64,000 nucleotides of DNA. Origin: Clostridia bacterium. GTDB lineage: Bacteria > Bacillota > Clostridia > Christensenellales > CAG-138. The notes below the pieces were generated by a model that ran no database searches, was not told where the DNA came from, and was given only the letters and a program-made list of their open reading frames with translations. The stretch is from contig JAFWJN010000004.1 in assembly GCA_017514685.1 (NCBI GenBank), positions 1-64,000 on the forward strand, written 5' to 3'. Shown one piece after another: positions 16,595 through 25,103 of this stretch. Numbering within the stretch: the first letter of the stretch is position 1; each line of letters opens with the position of its first letter. The translations under genes and the position numbers were made by a program.

Positions 16595-17524
16595 ATGAAA
16601 TACCGAAACGTAACGATTCTGGGAGCCGGAGCAATCGGATCATATCTGATCTGGGGCTTTTCACAGAAGCCGGAAATTGAATGGTGCATCGCCGCATCCG
16701 GAAAAAGAAAGCAGCGGCTGGAGACAGACGGGCTCTGGATCAACGGAAAACAGTATTTTCCAAAGGTTGTAACTCCGAAAGAGGCTCATGGAACAGATCT
16801 GCTGATCGTAGCGCTGAAATACGGAGCGCTGAGGGATGCCCTTCCGGAGATCGGAGAGATTGTTTCAGAAAGAACGACGGTTATGAGCCTTATGAACGGA
16901 GTAGACAGCGAGGAGATCATAGCGTCGGCAATCGGAGAGGAGCCGCTGGTTTATTCCGTGATCAAAATCGCGTCGGAACGGAACGGAAACAGGATCGTGT
17001 TCGATCCGGAAGCAGCGACCGGCATAACCTATGGCGAGAAGGATCCCAAGCGGGGAACGGAAAGGACCGATGCGCTGAATGAACTGTTCAGCGGGACAGG
17101 ACTCCATTACCGTTCTTCCGATAAGATTCTGACCGAAATCTGGGCAAAGTTCTTGCGCAATGTGCGCTTCAACCTGACACAGGCGATTTTAGGATGCGGT
17201 CTCGGCGCAGTGCGCGACAGCGCGCATGCGGCTTTCATACAGGAAAAACTGGGAGCCGAGGTAGAACTGCTGGCAAAGGCGAAGGGGATCGATCTTTCAA
17301 AATGCGATAAATCGGTGCCGAGCCGGGAACAGATTCCGGATCGGACCGTGTTTTCAACCCTGCAGGATCTGAAAGCAAAAAGACATACGGAAGTGGAAAT
17401 GTTTTCCGGCGCGATCATCCGTATGGGAAAAGAACTGGGAATTCCGGTGCCTTATAATGAAATGGCTTATCATATTATCAGGGCGCTCGAAGAGAAGAAC
17501 GATGGACTTTTTGATTATTCCTGA
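16595..17524 (+). CDS. Ketopantoate reductase (PanE/ApbA) family protein
   Basis: A 309-residue two-domain NADP-dependent reductase. GAGAIGSYL (about 10-18) is the nucleotide-binding loop, and the helical C-terminal domain has the WAKFLRNVRFN stretch with the family's catalytic Lys and Asn. PanE reduces 2-dehydropantoate to pantoate for CoA synthesis, but many paralogues with this fold act on other 2-oxoacids, and no panB/panC/panD lies nearby. GAGGTG precedes the ATG. Confidence 0.8.
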   Translation: MKYRNVTILGAGAIGSYLIWGFSQKPEIEWCIAASGKRKQRLETDGLWINGKQYFPKVVTPKEAHGTDLLIVALKYGALRDALPEIGEIVSERTTVMSLMNGVDSEEIIASAIGEEPLVYSVIKIASERNGNRIVFDPEAATGITYGEKDPKRGTERTDALNELFSGTGLHYRSSDKILTEIWAKFLRNVRFNLTQAILGCGLGAVRDSAHAAFIQEKLGAEVELLAKAKGIDLSKCDKSVPSREQIPDRTVFSTLQDLKAKRHTEVEMFSGAIIRMGKELGIPVPYNEMAYHIIRALEEKNDGLFDYS

Positions 17525-17550
17525 TTCGTTAAGAAGGAGATAGAAGAAAA

Positions 17551-18351
17551 ATGGCAGACCAAGTTCCGGTACTATCGATAGTTTTTATGGCGGTAACCGC
17601 GGTTTTTGCTTTTGCAATCCCGGTTTTTCTCCTGATCTGGTATAAAAAGAAAAAACACGCTTCCGTTGTGCCGTTTTTTATCGGCTGCGCGGTTATGCTG
17701 ATGTTCGCATTGACATTGGAAAGCCTGGTGCATACTGTTGTGTTCTTAACTCCGGGCGGGCGGAAGATCCAGTCCAACATCTGGCTGTATGCGCTGTACG
17801 GAGGATTGATGGCAGGACTGTTCGAGGAGTCCGGAAGATGGATCGCATTTCGCACAGTGCTGAAAAGATGGTCCGGCAATGACGCGAACGCTTTGATGTA
17901 CGGAGCCGGACACGGAGGATTTGAAGCCGCCGCACTTGTGGGAACATCGATGATCAGCAATCTGGTCGTTTCGGTTATGATCAATACCGGGACTATGAAT
18001 CTGATTACCGATCAGTTGGAGGGAGATGTTCTGGCACAGATCAATGCGGCGGTCAGAACACTTGTCACAGCCTCATCGTATCTGTTCCTGGTAAGCCTTG
18101 CCGAGCGGGTCTCTGCGATTATTCTTCATATTGCGCTTTCTGTCCTGGTCTGGTTTTCCGTAAAGAAAAAGAAGTTCAGTTTGCTGCTGACAGCCTTCCT
18201 GATCCATTTTGCAGTTGATTTTGTGACAGCGGCACTTGCCGGACTCGGAACGCATACAGCGATCACGGAGGTTGCCATTGCGGTTATGAGCCTTGCCGCG
18301 GCATTTCTGTCAAAACGGGTCTGGGACAAAGAAAAGACCGTTCTGGAATGA
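17551..18351 (+). CDS. YhfC-family intramembrane metalloprotease-like protein
   Basis: A 266-residue protein with about seven membrane helices. The conserved motifs GLFEESGRW and GAGHGGFEA in two helices are the metal-site signature of the YhfC family, which is distantly related to CAAX/glutamic-type intramembrane proteases. AAGGAGA precedes the ATG, 26 bp after the PanE-like gene, so the two may be one operon. Substrate is unknown. Confidence 0.82.
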   Translation: MADQVPVLSIVFMAVTAVFAFAIPVFLLIWYKKKKHASVVPFFIGCAVMLMFALTLESLVHTVVFLTPGGRKIQSNIWLYALYGGLMAGLFEESGRWIAFRTVLKRWSGNDANALMYGAGHGGFEAAALVGTSMISNLVVSVMINTGTMNLITDQLEGDVLAQINAAVRTLVTASSYLFLVSLAERVSAIILHIALSVLVWFSVKKKKFSLLLTAFLIHFAVDFVTAALAGLGTHTAITEVAIAVMSLAAAFLSKRVWDKEKTVLE

Positions 18352-18508
18352 TTGGCTATATTCATTCCGCCGGACGATGAGAACTGCGAATCAGCGATCA
18401 TCTCCTGCGGAATTGTTTTTTTGCAACCATTTCCTCCGCCGGGGAGTATTGTATATAAAAGCGAAGACGCTTTTGATCATTAATTTATAGAGGAAAGGGG
18501 AGCGGATT

Positions 18509-19765
18509 ATGAGAAAAATCATTTCCATCCTTATATCGGTGCTGTTTCTTGCGGGAACGGCGGCATGTACAGCAAAGCCGGGAAGTGAAACATCCAAACC
18601 GGATGAACCGATAGAATACGAGAATGTGAACGCGGAACTGAATGAAAATTTTTGCGGCGATCTAATTGCGTTTCTGAATCAGAATGGCTTTTCGGAAGAA
18701 AACTATCTGGTATCTCCCACTTCGTTCCGGGCGGCACTCTGTCTGGCAATCGCCGGAGCGGAGGGACAGACAAGGGAGGAGCTTCTGGCGGCGGCGGGAT
18801 TCCAGTCGGTCGATGAGGCCAACGCCTGGTATGACGGGATTAGAGCTTCCGTTGAATGGTTCCGTGAGAACCTTCGTTTAGAGAATAAAGACGCAGAAGC
18901 CTGGCTTGGAGAAGCGGGAAAGGCAGACCGCGCGTTTTCGGTCGTCAATTCCGTCTGGAACAATACCGATATTCAGGGAAACTTTCTGGATACATACAAA
19001 AAATATGTAGCCGAGCATTATGATGCCGTCGCAAACAGCGTCAGCGCAGCAGAGATCACGGACGCCGTCAATGGATGGTGCAACGAGAATACAAACGGGT
19101 TGATCCCGGTTATTTCGGACGATTTGAGTGAAAACGCATCTGTGCTGGTAAATGCTTTGTATCTCAGGACAGCCTGGACACGCGTGTTTGAAGAATACTT
19201 TACGAAAAAGGATGCGTTCACGTGCCTGGATGGATCCGAGGTGGAAAAGGAATTCATGGAGCAAACAGAAGACTTTGCTTTCTATCAGGATGAAAGCAAG
19301 ACACTTGTTGTGCTTCCGATGAAGGGAAACATGTATTTTGTTGCTGTCCTCGGAGATTGTGAAAATCTGCCGGAAGCAATTCAGAATGCGGAATTTGAAA
19401 AAGTGCATGTGAAACTTCCGAAACTGGAGATCGAGAGCTCCTTTGAGCATTCGGAGCTGGTGCGTTATCTCGCTTCCAGAGGCGTTGTGAAAGCTTTTAA
19501 CAAGTCTGCCGCTGATTTTTCCGCAATGAGTGATTTCCCGTGGTTCATCGACGATATTATCCAGAAGACGAAGATCAAAACAGATGAGGACGGAATCGAA
19601 GCTGCCGCGGTAACGGCAATTGAAGTGAAGGCAACCGGATTCATGGAACCGGATCAAAGCAAGCCAAAGGAATTCATTGCGGATCATCCGTTTTCATTCT
19701 ACATCTACTCCGGACTATGGAATGAAAATCCGGAAATGCTGTTTTACGGGCAATGTGTTAAATGA
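18509..19765 (+). CDS. Serpin-family lipoprotein
   Basis: A 418-residue secreted serine-protease inhibitor of the serpin fold. Residues 1-21 are a lipoprotein-like signal ending TAAC. The serpin core includes NEEN..LVSPTS-like strands, VVNSVWNN, and VNALYLRTAW. The hinge DGIEAAAVTA (361-370) matches the small-residue P15-P8 pattern of inhibitory serpins; the loop that follows (about 371-390) is some 7 residues longer than in antitrypsin, so P1 cannot be fixed. It should stay on the cell surface and trap host, dietary or competing bacterial proteases. GAAAGGGGAG lies upstream of the ATG. Confidence 0.9.
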   Translation: MRKIISILISVLFLAGTAACTAKPGSETSKPDEPIEYENVNAELNENFCGDLIAFLNQNGFSEENYLVSPTSFRAALCLAIAGAEGQTREELLAAAGFQSVDEANAWYDGIRASVEWFRENLRLENKDAEAWLGEAGKADRAFSVVNSVWNNTDIQGNFLDTYKKYVAEHYDAVANSVSAAEITDAVNGWCNENTNGLIPVISDDLSENASVLVNALYLRTAWTRVFEEYFTKKDAFTCLDGSEVEKEFMEQTEDFAFYQDESKTLVVLPMKGNMYFVAVLGDCENLPEAIQNAEFEKVHVKLPKLEIESSFEHSELVRYLASRGVVKAFNKSAADFSAMSDFPWFIDDIIQKTKIKTDEDGIEAAAVTAIEVKATGFMEPDQSKPKEFIADHPFSFYIYSGLWNENPEMLFYGQCVK

Positions 19766-20195
19766 ATCCTAATTAGAAAAAAACAAGATTCACGTGCATA
19801 GAAAATCCCTCGTCACATTATGTGACGGGGGATTCCTGCAAAGAAGAGCAGATGCCATGATTTTCTCAGGCTGGAAGAGTAAAGGACAAACAGCGAGAAT
19901 TTTGCTTTTCGATGACTTTTTTTGAGATATAGAGCATTCGATAAGCGGTGAAGCATCTTCTGGACTTGAATTGAGATTCGCGGATAACGTATAATAATAT
20001 AAAGATTGTCAAGGATGGAACAGGCAGGAAGAGTCATGGCGGATAATCGAATATCACATATTTTCGGGCGAAAAACTGATCAACATACAACATGATTGTA
20101 ATCCTTTTGTGAAAAGGCTTGCATTTTCAGAGAAACGTGATAAAATTCGTCATTCGAAAATCCAACTTCTTATTTTTGAAGAAGGTTAGCATATA
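19766..20195 (+). other. 430-bp intergenic region with two candidate promoters and a hairpin
   Basis: A 13-bp stem (19804-19816 with 19822-19834, two G-U pairs) follows the serpin gene but has no T run. TTGAAT (19966-19971) and TATAAT (19990-19995) are 18 bp apart; TTGCAT (20119-20124) and TAAAAT (20141-20146) are 16 bp apart. The upstream promoter would give the next gene a leader of about 190 nt. No convincing coding frame is present. Confidence 0.5.
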
Positions 20196-21614
20196 ATGGT
20201 TAAGAAAGTATTACATCATATTCACGCGCAGCCTGTTGGGCAGCGGATTATCAAAACCTGTATTGCAGTTACGCTGTGCATGCTCTTTTATGTTATACGC
20301 GGATATCAGAGCAGTGATATACCTGCAGAAGCGGCAATCACTGCTATAATCTGCATGAGCACAAACATCCGCGGGACAAGAGAGAATGCGGCTTCCAGAT
20401 TTATGGGCACGCTGATCGGCGCATTCTGGGGCTTTTTATTCCTTGTTGTTGTTCCGCTGTTTCCGGAACTTGAACAATATCGCTGGTCCTTATATCTTTT
20501 GATGGGCGCGGGGACAATGCTCGCACTTTACAGTGCTGTTCTGCTGAGAAAAGCAGACGCAGCAGGTTTGGCAGCAATCGTGTTCATCTGTGTTGTCGTT
20601 AACTATCCTGAGGTGGAGAGTCCGATGGAGCAGGCATTCAGGAGAATCCTGGATGTGCTGGTCGGAACGACAATCGCAATTGTAATCAACTCAATCCGGC
20701 TGCCGCGTAAAAAACTGAAAAACCGCGTGTTCTTTGTGAAACTCCGGGATCTGGCAGTGGATCAGTTTGCTTCTCTGCCTCCGGCGGTTTTATACCGCCT
20801 GGAAGCGCTGCTTTCAGACGGCGCAAAGATCTGCCTTGTATCCGAGCATGCTCCGGCGTTTCAAACTTCTCAGATCGGGAATCTGACTTTTTCCGTACCG
20901 ATGATAGCTATGGACGGAGCAGCCATCTATGATGCCAACGAGAACGTTTATCTGTCCACTACATCAATCGAGCCCGCATCCAGCAAATGGCTTATGAAAC
21001 GGCTGGAAAGTATGGGCGTCAGCTTTTTTATCTATACCGTGCACAGGGACAGAAACTGCATTTTCCATCACGGAACCCTGACGGAAGCGGAAAATATCGT
21101 ATATCAGCAGGTGAAGAGGTCTCCTTACCGTTATTATCTGGATAATGACCATTTTCCTATGACGGATGTCGTATATATCAAGATCGTTGGAAAAGAGAAA
21201 GAATTGAACCAGATCAAGAATCAGCTTCAGCCGGCATTTGATAAAATGAAGATCCGTGCGGAAATCCGGGAACAGGCAGGACTGGAGAACGGGCGCAGCC
21301 TTTATTTCTATGCTGCTTCCGCGACCCAGGAGCATGCACAGAAGCAGCTCATGCATATGCTGAATCAGAAAGAGCCCGGTCTTGAACCCCATATTCTGGT
21401 TTCACGGAAAGGATACCGATCCGAAAACGACGCGATTCGGTTGATGAGAAAACTGAGAAGAGAATACGAACCCTTCATACTGAGTTATTGGCTTCATAAA
21501 AATGAAAAGAATCAGGAAACAGTTCCGGAAAAACTTCCGGAGAATGTGGTTCCTGAACAAACAGCAGTATTGGAAGAATCATCCAATCCGTTGCAAACTA
21601 CGGAGGAAAAATGA
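20196..21614 (+). CDS. FUSC/aromatic-acid-exporter-like membrane protein fused to a HAD-like domain
   Basis: A 472-residue fusion. Residues 1-170 hold about five or six hydrophobic helices of the FUSC/ArAE exporter type (GTRENAASRFMGTLIGAFWGF). Residues about 180-420 resemble a Cof-type HAD phosphatase: LPPAVLYRLEALLSDGAKICLVSEHA and PMIAMDGAAIYDANENVYLST match motif II and the substrate-recognition start. The N-terminal DxD nucleophile motif is absent (VFFVKLRDLAVD stands in its place), so catalysis is doubtful and a binding role is possible. It overlaps the 5'-nucleotidase gene by 4 bp. Confidence 0.72.
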   Translation: MVKKVLHHIHAQPVGQRIIKTCIAVTLCMLFYVIRGYQSSDIPAEAAITAIICMSTNIRGTRENAASRFMGTLIGAFWGFLFLVVVPLFPELEQYRWSLYLLMGAGTMLALYSAVLLRKADAAGLAAIVFICVVVNYPEVESPMEQAFRRILDVLVGTTIAIVINSIRLPRKKLKNRVFFVKLRDLAVDQFASLPPAVLYRLEALLSDGAKICLVSEHAPAFQTSQIGNLTFSVPMIAMDGAAIYDANENVYLSTTSIEPASSKWLMKRLESMGVSFFIYTVHRDRNCIFHHGTLTEAENIVYQQVKRSPYRYYLDNDHFPMTDVVYIKIVGKEKELNQIKNQLQPAFDKMKIRAEIREQAGLENGRSLYFYAASATQEHAQKQLMHMLNQKEPGLEPHILVSRKGYRSENDAIRLMRKLRREYEPFILSYWLHKNEKNQETVPEKLPENVVPEQTAVLEESSNPLQTTEEK

Positions 21615-23395
21615 AGAGCTCGGAACAAAAAAGCCGAATTATTATCATTACAGCGGTCATTGCTTTGATCGCTGTTTTGACTGCGGTGGTTTTGTTCCTG
21701 ATTTATCACGATTCGCCAGAACCGGTTCAGCAGGATGTTACCGTGCAAGAGACGACCGCTCCATCCGCCGAGCCGATTGCTTCGATTGCACCGGAAAAGT
21801 CGGAAAAGAGGATTTTTCTGATAGAGACCAGCGATATCCACGGCTATTTGGTGGATATTTCTTCCGGAAGCGAGAAGTCCTTTCAGTACCGTCTTGCCTA
21901 TATAGCCAAACAAGTGAAAGAGGCAAGAGAATCCTCCGAGTATGATGATGTTCTATTAATCGACGGAGGAGATCTGTTTCAGGGGAATCCCGTTTCCAAT
22001 CAGCTCCATGGCGCGCCGGTCATTGCGGCAATGGATGAGATGCAGTATGATGCCGTGGTTCTCGGAAACCATGAATTCGACTGGGATGTAAAAACTTTTT
22101 GCGCGGATGAAAGCGGGACTCTCCCTGCTTATCGGTTCGGCCCTTTCAGCGGCGATCCGGACATTCCGGTTCTGGCATGCGATCTGTATGATGCCGCTTC
22201 CCACATGCGGGTTCCCTTCACAAAAGACTATGTCATTGTGGAAAAAGCAGGCGTGAGGATCGCAATCATCGGATACATACCGAATTATGCATCAACCATT
22301 ATGACGGAGAAGATCAAGCCCTATTCGATCGATTCCAATCTGGAACGGTTTAGAAAAAGAGTGAGAGAAATCAATCTCGCGGAAAAACCGGACGTGACGG
22401 TAGTGGCCGCACATGCCGAGCCTTCTTCTTTGGCGGCGGCAATGGATCCGTCAGAGGTTCAGCTGGTGACAGGAGGTCATAAGCATGCGGGAATCTTCGG
22501 TGTTTCGGAAAGCGGTGTACCCTATATTCAGGGGGACAGCCATGCGAAGGGATACGCTTCGGCACTGATTAGGGTGTTGCCGGACGGAATGGTCTATATA
22601 GAGGAACTGAACTATACGGATATCACCTCTGATAAAGAAGCCCTTTATGATACACCTGAAAACACAGCGCTTTTAGATGAAAAAGTTCTTTCCATTTCCC
22701 ATGAAGCTTGGAAAGCTGTCGGAAATCAAATGAACGAGGTGCTCGGGTATATTACGGTCTCTATCAACCGGAATACTGTAACTGGAGACAACGGTTCCAC
22801 AGTGGCCGGAAACTGGATTACGGGGCTGATGCTGAAAGCGACTCACAGATGGGGAACCGTTGCTGCGTTTTATAATTCCGGCGGTATCCGTACAAACCTG
22901 AAATGTTCCAATAATAGCGGAAGACGGGAGATTACCATAGGGGATATCTATACGATCGCTCCGTTTGGAAACAGCCTTTATGTATATGAAATCACCGGCG
23001 CGGAATTCAGGCAGCAGCTGCTGGATGGATTCAGAAACAGTAATTACGGGGATCAGATGAGCGGATTCACGTTTACATACACCGAAGAGAAAACCGAAAA
23101 GGGAACCAAGATATCGATTATCGACATTGTGCTGAATGATGGAACAAAGGTGGATCCTTCCGACACGTCTACTCTTTATCGGGTCTGTTTGACCAGTTAC
23201 AATGCAACGGTTCCCGGAAGTGTATTTGAAAATAAAATACCGTTGGTTTCGGAAGCGGAAGCACCGGTTGATCATGATGCTTTTATAGACATTCTTCGAA
23301 CAGAAGCGAAGGATAATAACGGATATATTTTTGTGGATGAATCGCCAAGAGGCTATCTGCTTACAGAAGCGGTTGCGGCAGAAGATGCAGCTTGA
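21611..23395 (+). CDS. Membrane-anchored bifunctional metallophosphatase/5'-nucleotidase
   Basis: A 594-residue UshA/CpdB-type enzyme. An N-terminal membrane helix (about 10-31) anchors it outside. The metallophosphoesterase domain has SDIHGY, IDGGDLFQG, LGNHEFDWD and GGHKHAG metal ligands; the C-terminal nucleotidase domain has YNSGGIRTNL and APFGNSLYVYEITG. It would dephosphorylate extracellular nucleotides. It overlaps the FUSC-HAD gene by 4 bp and ends at a terminator, so the two form an operon. Confidence 0.92.
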   Translation: MKSSEQKSRIIIITAVIALIAVLTAVVLFLIYHDSPEPVQQDVTVQETTAPSAEPIASIAPEKSEKRIFLIETSDIHGYLVDISSGSEKSFQYRLAYIAKQVKEARESSEYDDVLLIDGGDLFQGNPVSNQLHGAPVIAAMDEMQYDAVVLGNHEFDWDVKTFCADESGTLPAYRFGPFSGDPDIPVLACDLYDAASHMRVPFTKDYVIVEKAGVRIAIIGYIPNYASTIMTEKIKPYSIDSNLERFRKRVREINLAEKPDVTVVAAHAEPSSLAAAMDPSEVQLVTGGHKHAGIFGVSESGVPYIQGDSHAKGYASALIRVLPDGMVYIEELNYTDITSDKEALYDTPENTALLDEKVLSISHEAWKAVGNQMNEVLGYITVSINRNTVTGDNGSTVAGNWITGLMLKATHRWGTVAAFYNSGGIRTNLKCSNNSGRREITIGDIYTIAPFGNSLYVYEITGAEFRQQLLDGFRNSNYGDQMSGFTFTYTEEKTEKGTKISIIDIVLNDGTKVDPSDTSTLYRVCLTSYNATVPGSVFENKIPLVSEAEAPVDHDAFIDILRTEAKDNNGYIFVDESPRGYLLTEAVAAEDAA

Positions 23396-23423
23396 CAGGA
23401 GTTCTGTTTATCATACAGAAGGA

Positions 23424-23452
23424 CGGGCACGGTATCGGTGCCCGCTTTTTTT
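23424..23452 (+). terminator. Rho-independent terminator
   Basis: CGGGCAC / GTGCCCG (23424-23430, 23438-23444) with a 7-nt loop, followed by a run of seven T. Confidence 0.85.
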
Positions 23453-23602
23453 GCACAGAATTGTTCGTTAGTGCGAAAAAACAGGATAGAAAAGATATAT
23501 TATCTTTCCTATGGGAAAAACGCAGTGTATAATATTGCTGTAACCGTGGGAACCGGGGAAAACTCCCTATCCTGCTGTGGAGAATGTATAGGAGGTGGGA
23601 TC

Positions 23603-24388
23603 ATGGAAATCCTTACAAAACTCAACAGCCCGATTCTGTATCTGATCTGCGGAAGCATCGTTCTGTTGGTTGCGATCATCTGTATCGTGTTTGCTGTACG
23701 TGCTTACCGCGCAGGTAAGGCACTTGGAATCGATGTCAGTAAAATGAAACGAGTCATCACGGCAAGCGCAACCTTCGCTGTGCTTCCGAGTGTTGGCATT
23801 CTGCTCGGAGTTATTGCGCTTTCCGGAAGTCTGGGCACTCCGTGGCCGTGGCTGAGGCTGTCTGTTATCGGTGCTCTGCACTATGAAACACAGGTGGCTG
23901 AGGCTGCTGCGGAAGCAGTCGGTATCGGCGGTCTTTCAGTGTCGAGCATGACCAGTGAGGCGTTTACGACGATCGCTCTTTTAATGAGCTTCTGTATCAT
24001 ATGGGGGATGCTCATGGTGATCTTCAACGGAAAAGCGTATTGCAAACGGCTAGCGGCTCCGCAGGTGAAAGAGACTTCAAAAAAAGAAGGAAAAAAGAAG
24101 GGACTCAATCTGAAGGGGTTTGGCGACACGGCTATGACGGCTATGTTCATCGGGCTTGTTTCGGCATACATTGCAAGTTACATCGGACAGATTGTATCGG
24201 GAAACGGACTTTTCACGTTTACCGGGAGCTGGCTTCCTCTGGCAGTCGCATGTGTATCTGCACTTGCGATGGCGGTATTTCTTTGGATCAAGGAAAAGTA
24301 TAAAGCAGACTGGGTGGATAGTTTCTCAGTCGCCGGCAGCATGCTGATTGCTATGGCCGCCGCAATTTTCCTTGGAAAACTGGTATAA
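23603..24388 (+). CDS. DUF5058-family membrane protein
   Basis: A 261-residue multi-pass protein. MEILTKLNSPILYLICGSIV and the block AVLPSVGILLGVIALSGSLGTPWPWLRLSVIGALHYE are features of the DUF5058 family. The ATG at 23603 was chosen because GGAGGT is 7 nt upstream; an in-frame start 55 codons earlier lies in the terminator. It leads a three-gene operon with a second membrane protein and an M20 peptidase, which suggests transport of a peptide or acylated amino acid. A 7-bp dyad AAAGATA-N3-TATCTTT (23491-23507) sits upstream of a TATAAT at 23528-23533. Confidence 0.8.
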   Translation: MEILTKLNSPILYLICGSIVLLVAIICIVFAVRAYRAGKALGIDVSKMKRVITASATFAVLPSVGILLGVIALSGSLGTPWPWLRLSVIGALHYETQVAEAAAEAVGIGGLSVSSMTSEAFTTIALLMSFCIIWGMLMVIFNGKAYCKRLAAPQVKETSKKEGKKKGLNLKGFGDTAMTAMFIGLVSAYIASYIGQIVSGNGLFTFTGSWLPLAVACVSALAMAVFLWIKEKYKADWVDSFSVAGSMLIAMAAAIFLGKLV

Positions 24389-24401
24389 GGGGGCGAAGAA
24401 A

Positions 24402-25103
24402 ATGGAAGAACAGAAAAACATTCAGCTTCAGAAAGAATATGATCGTTATCTGAACGCAACCCATGCCCTTGGGAAAATCCTGACCGCGGTCGTGCTGGTT
24501 CTGCTGGTTGGCGCACCGTTCGTAATCGGAATCTATCTCGGATCGATGCCGAACATTTCTGCTGCTGTCAAAGCGTTTCTGGGCGTCGGACTGGTCTATA
24601 TGATCAGCGCAATCGTGGAGTATTTTATCTATGTTCCAATGCTGGGAGCAGGCGGAAGCTATCTGGCATTTATCACAGGGAATCTGATCAACATGAAGAT
24701 TCCGTGTGCAATCAACGCGCGTGATATTGTCGGTGTGAAGAGCGGAACACCCGAGAATGAGATCATTGCGACTTTATCAATCGCGACTTCTTCTTTGGTG
24801 ACGATTCTGGTTCTGGCGGCGGGCGTGTTGCTGATGATTCCGCTGCAGCCGATTCTGCAGTCCCCTGTGCTTCAGCCTGCATTTGAGACGGTTGTTCCTG
24901 CATTGTTCGGCGCAATGGCATGCAAGTATTACCGTTCCAATTGGACAATTGCATTGATCGTGCTTGCAGCTATGTCACTTTTGTTTATCTTTGTTCCGTC
25001 GCTGATCGGATCCACAAGCATGATGGTTATCCCAAGCGGCGCGCTTGCAATCGTACTGGCATATTTGAGCTTCCGTAAACAGCAGGCTAAGGAGGAAGCA
25101 TGA
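24402..25103 (+). CDS. Membrane protein partner of DUF5058
   Basis: A 233-residue protein with about six hydrophobic helices after a soluble first 18 residues. YMISAIVEYFIYVPMLGAGGSYLAFITGNLINMKIPCA and the ARDIVGVKSGTPENEIIATLSIATSSL block are strongly patterned, as in a transporter subunit. It starts 13 bp after the DUF5058 gene (ATG at 24402 with GGGGGCG upstream) and overlaps the peptidase gene by 4 bp. I do not recognise a named family. A two-component permease with the DUF5058 protein is a reasonable inference. Confidence 0.7.
   Translation: MEEQKNIQLQKEYDRYLNATHALGKILTAVVLVLLVGAPFVIGIYLGSMPNISAAVKAFLGVGLVYMISAIVEYFIYVPMLGAGGSYLAFITGNLINMKIPCAINARDIVGVKSGTPENEIIATLSIATSSLVTILVLAAGVLLMIPLQPILQSPVLQPAFETVVPALFGAMACKYYRSNWTIALIVLAAMSLLFIFVPSLIGSTSMMVIPSGALAIVLAYLSFRKQQAKEEA

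Noticed and set aside
19813..20037. 74-codon minus-strand frame between serpin and FUSC genes
   Set aside because: It overlaps a hairpin and a candidate promoter, and no start signal is visible.
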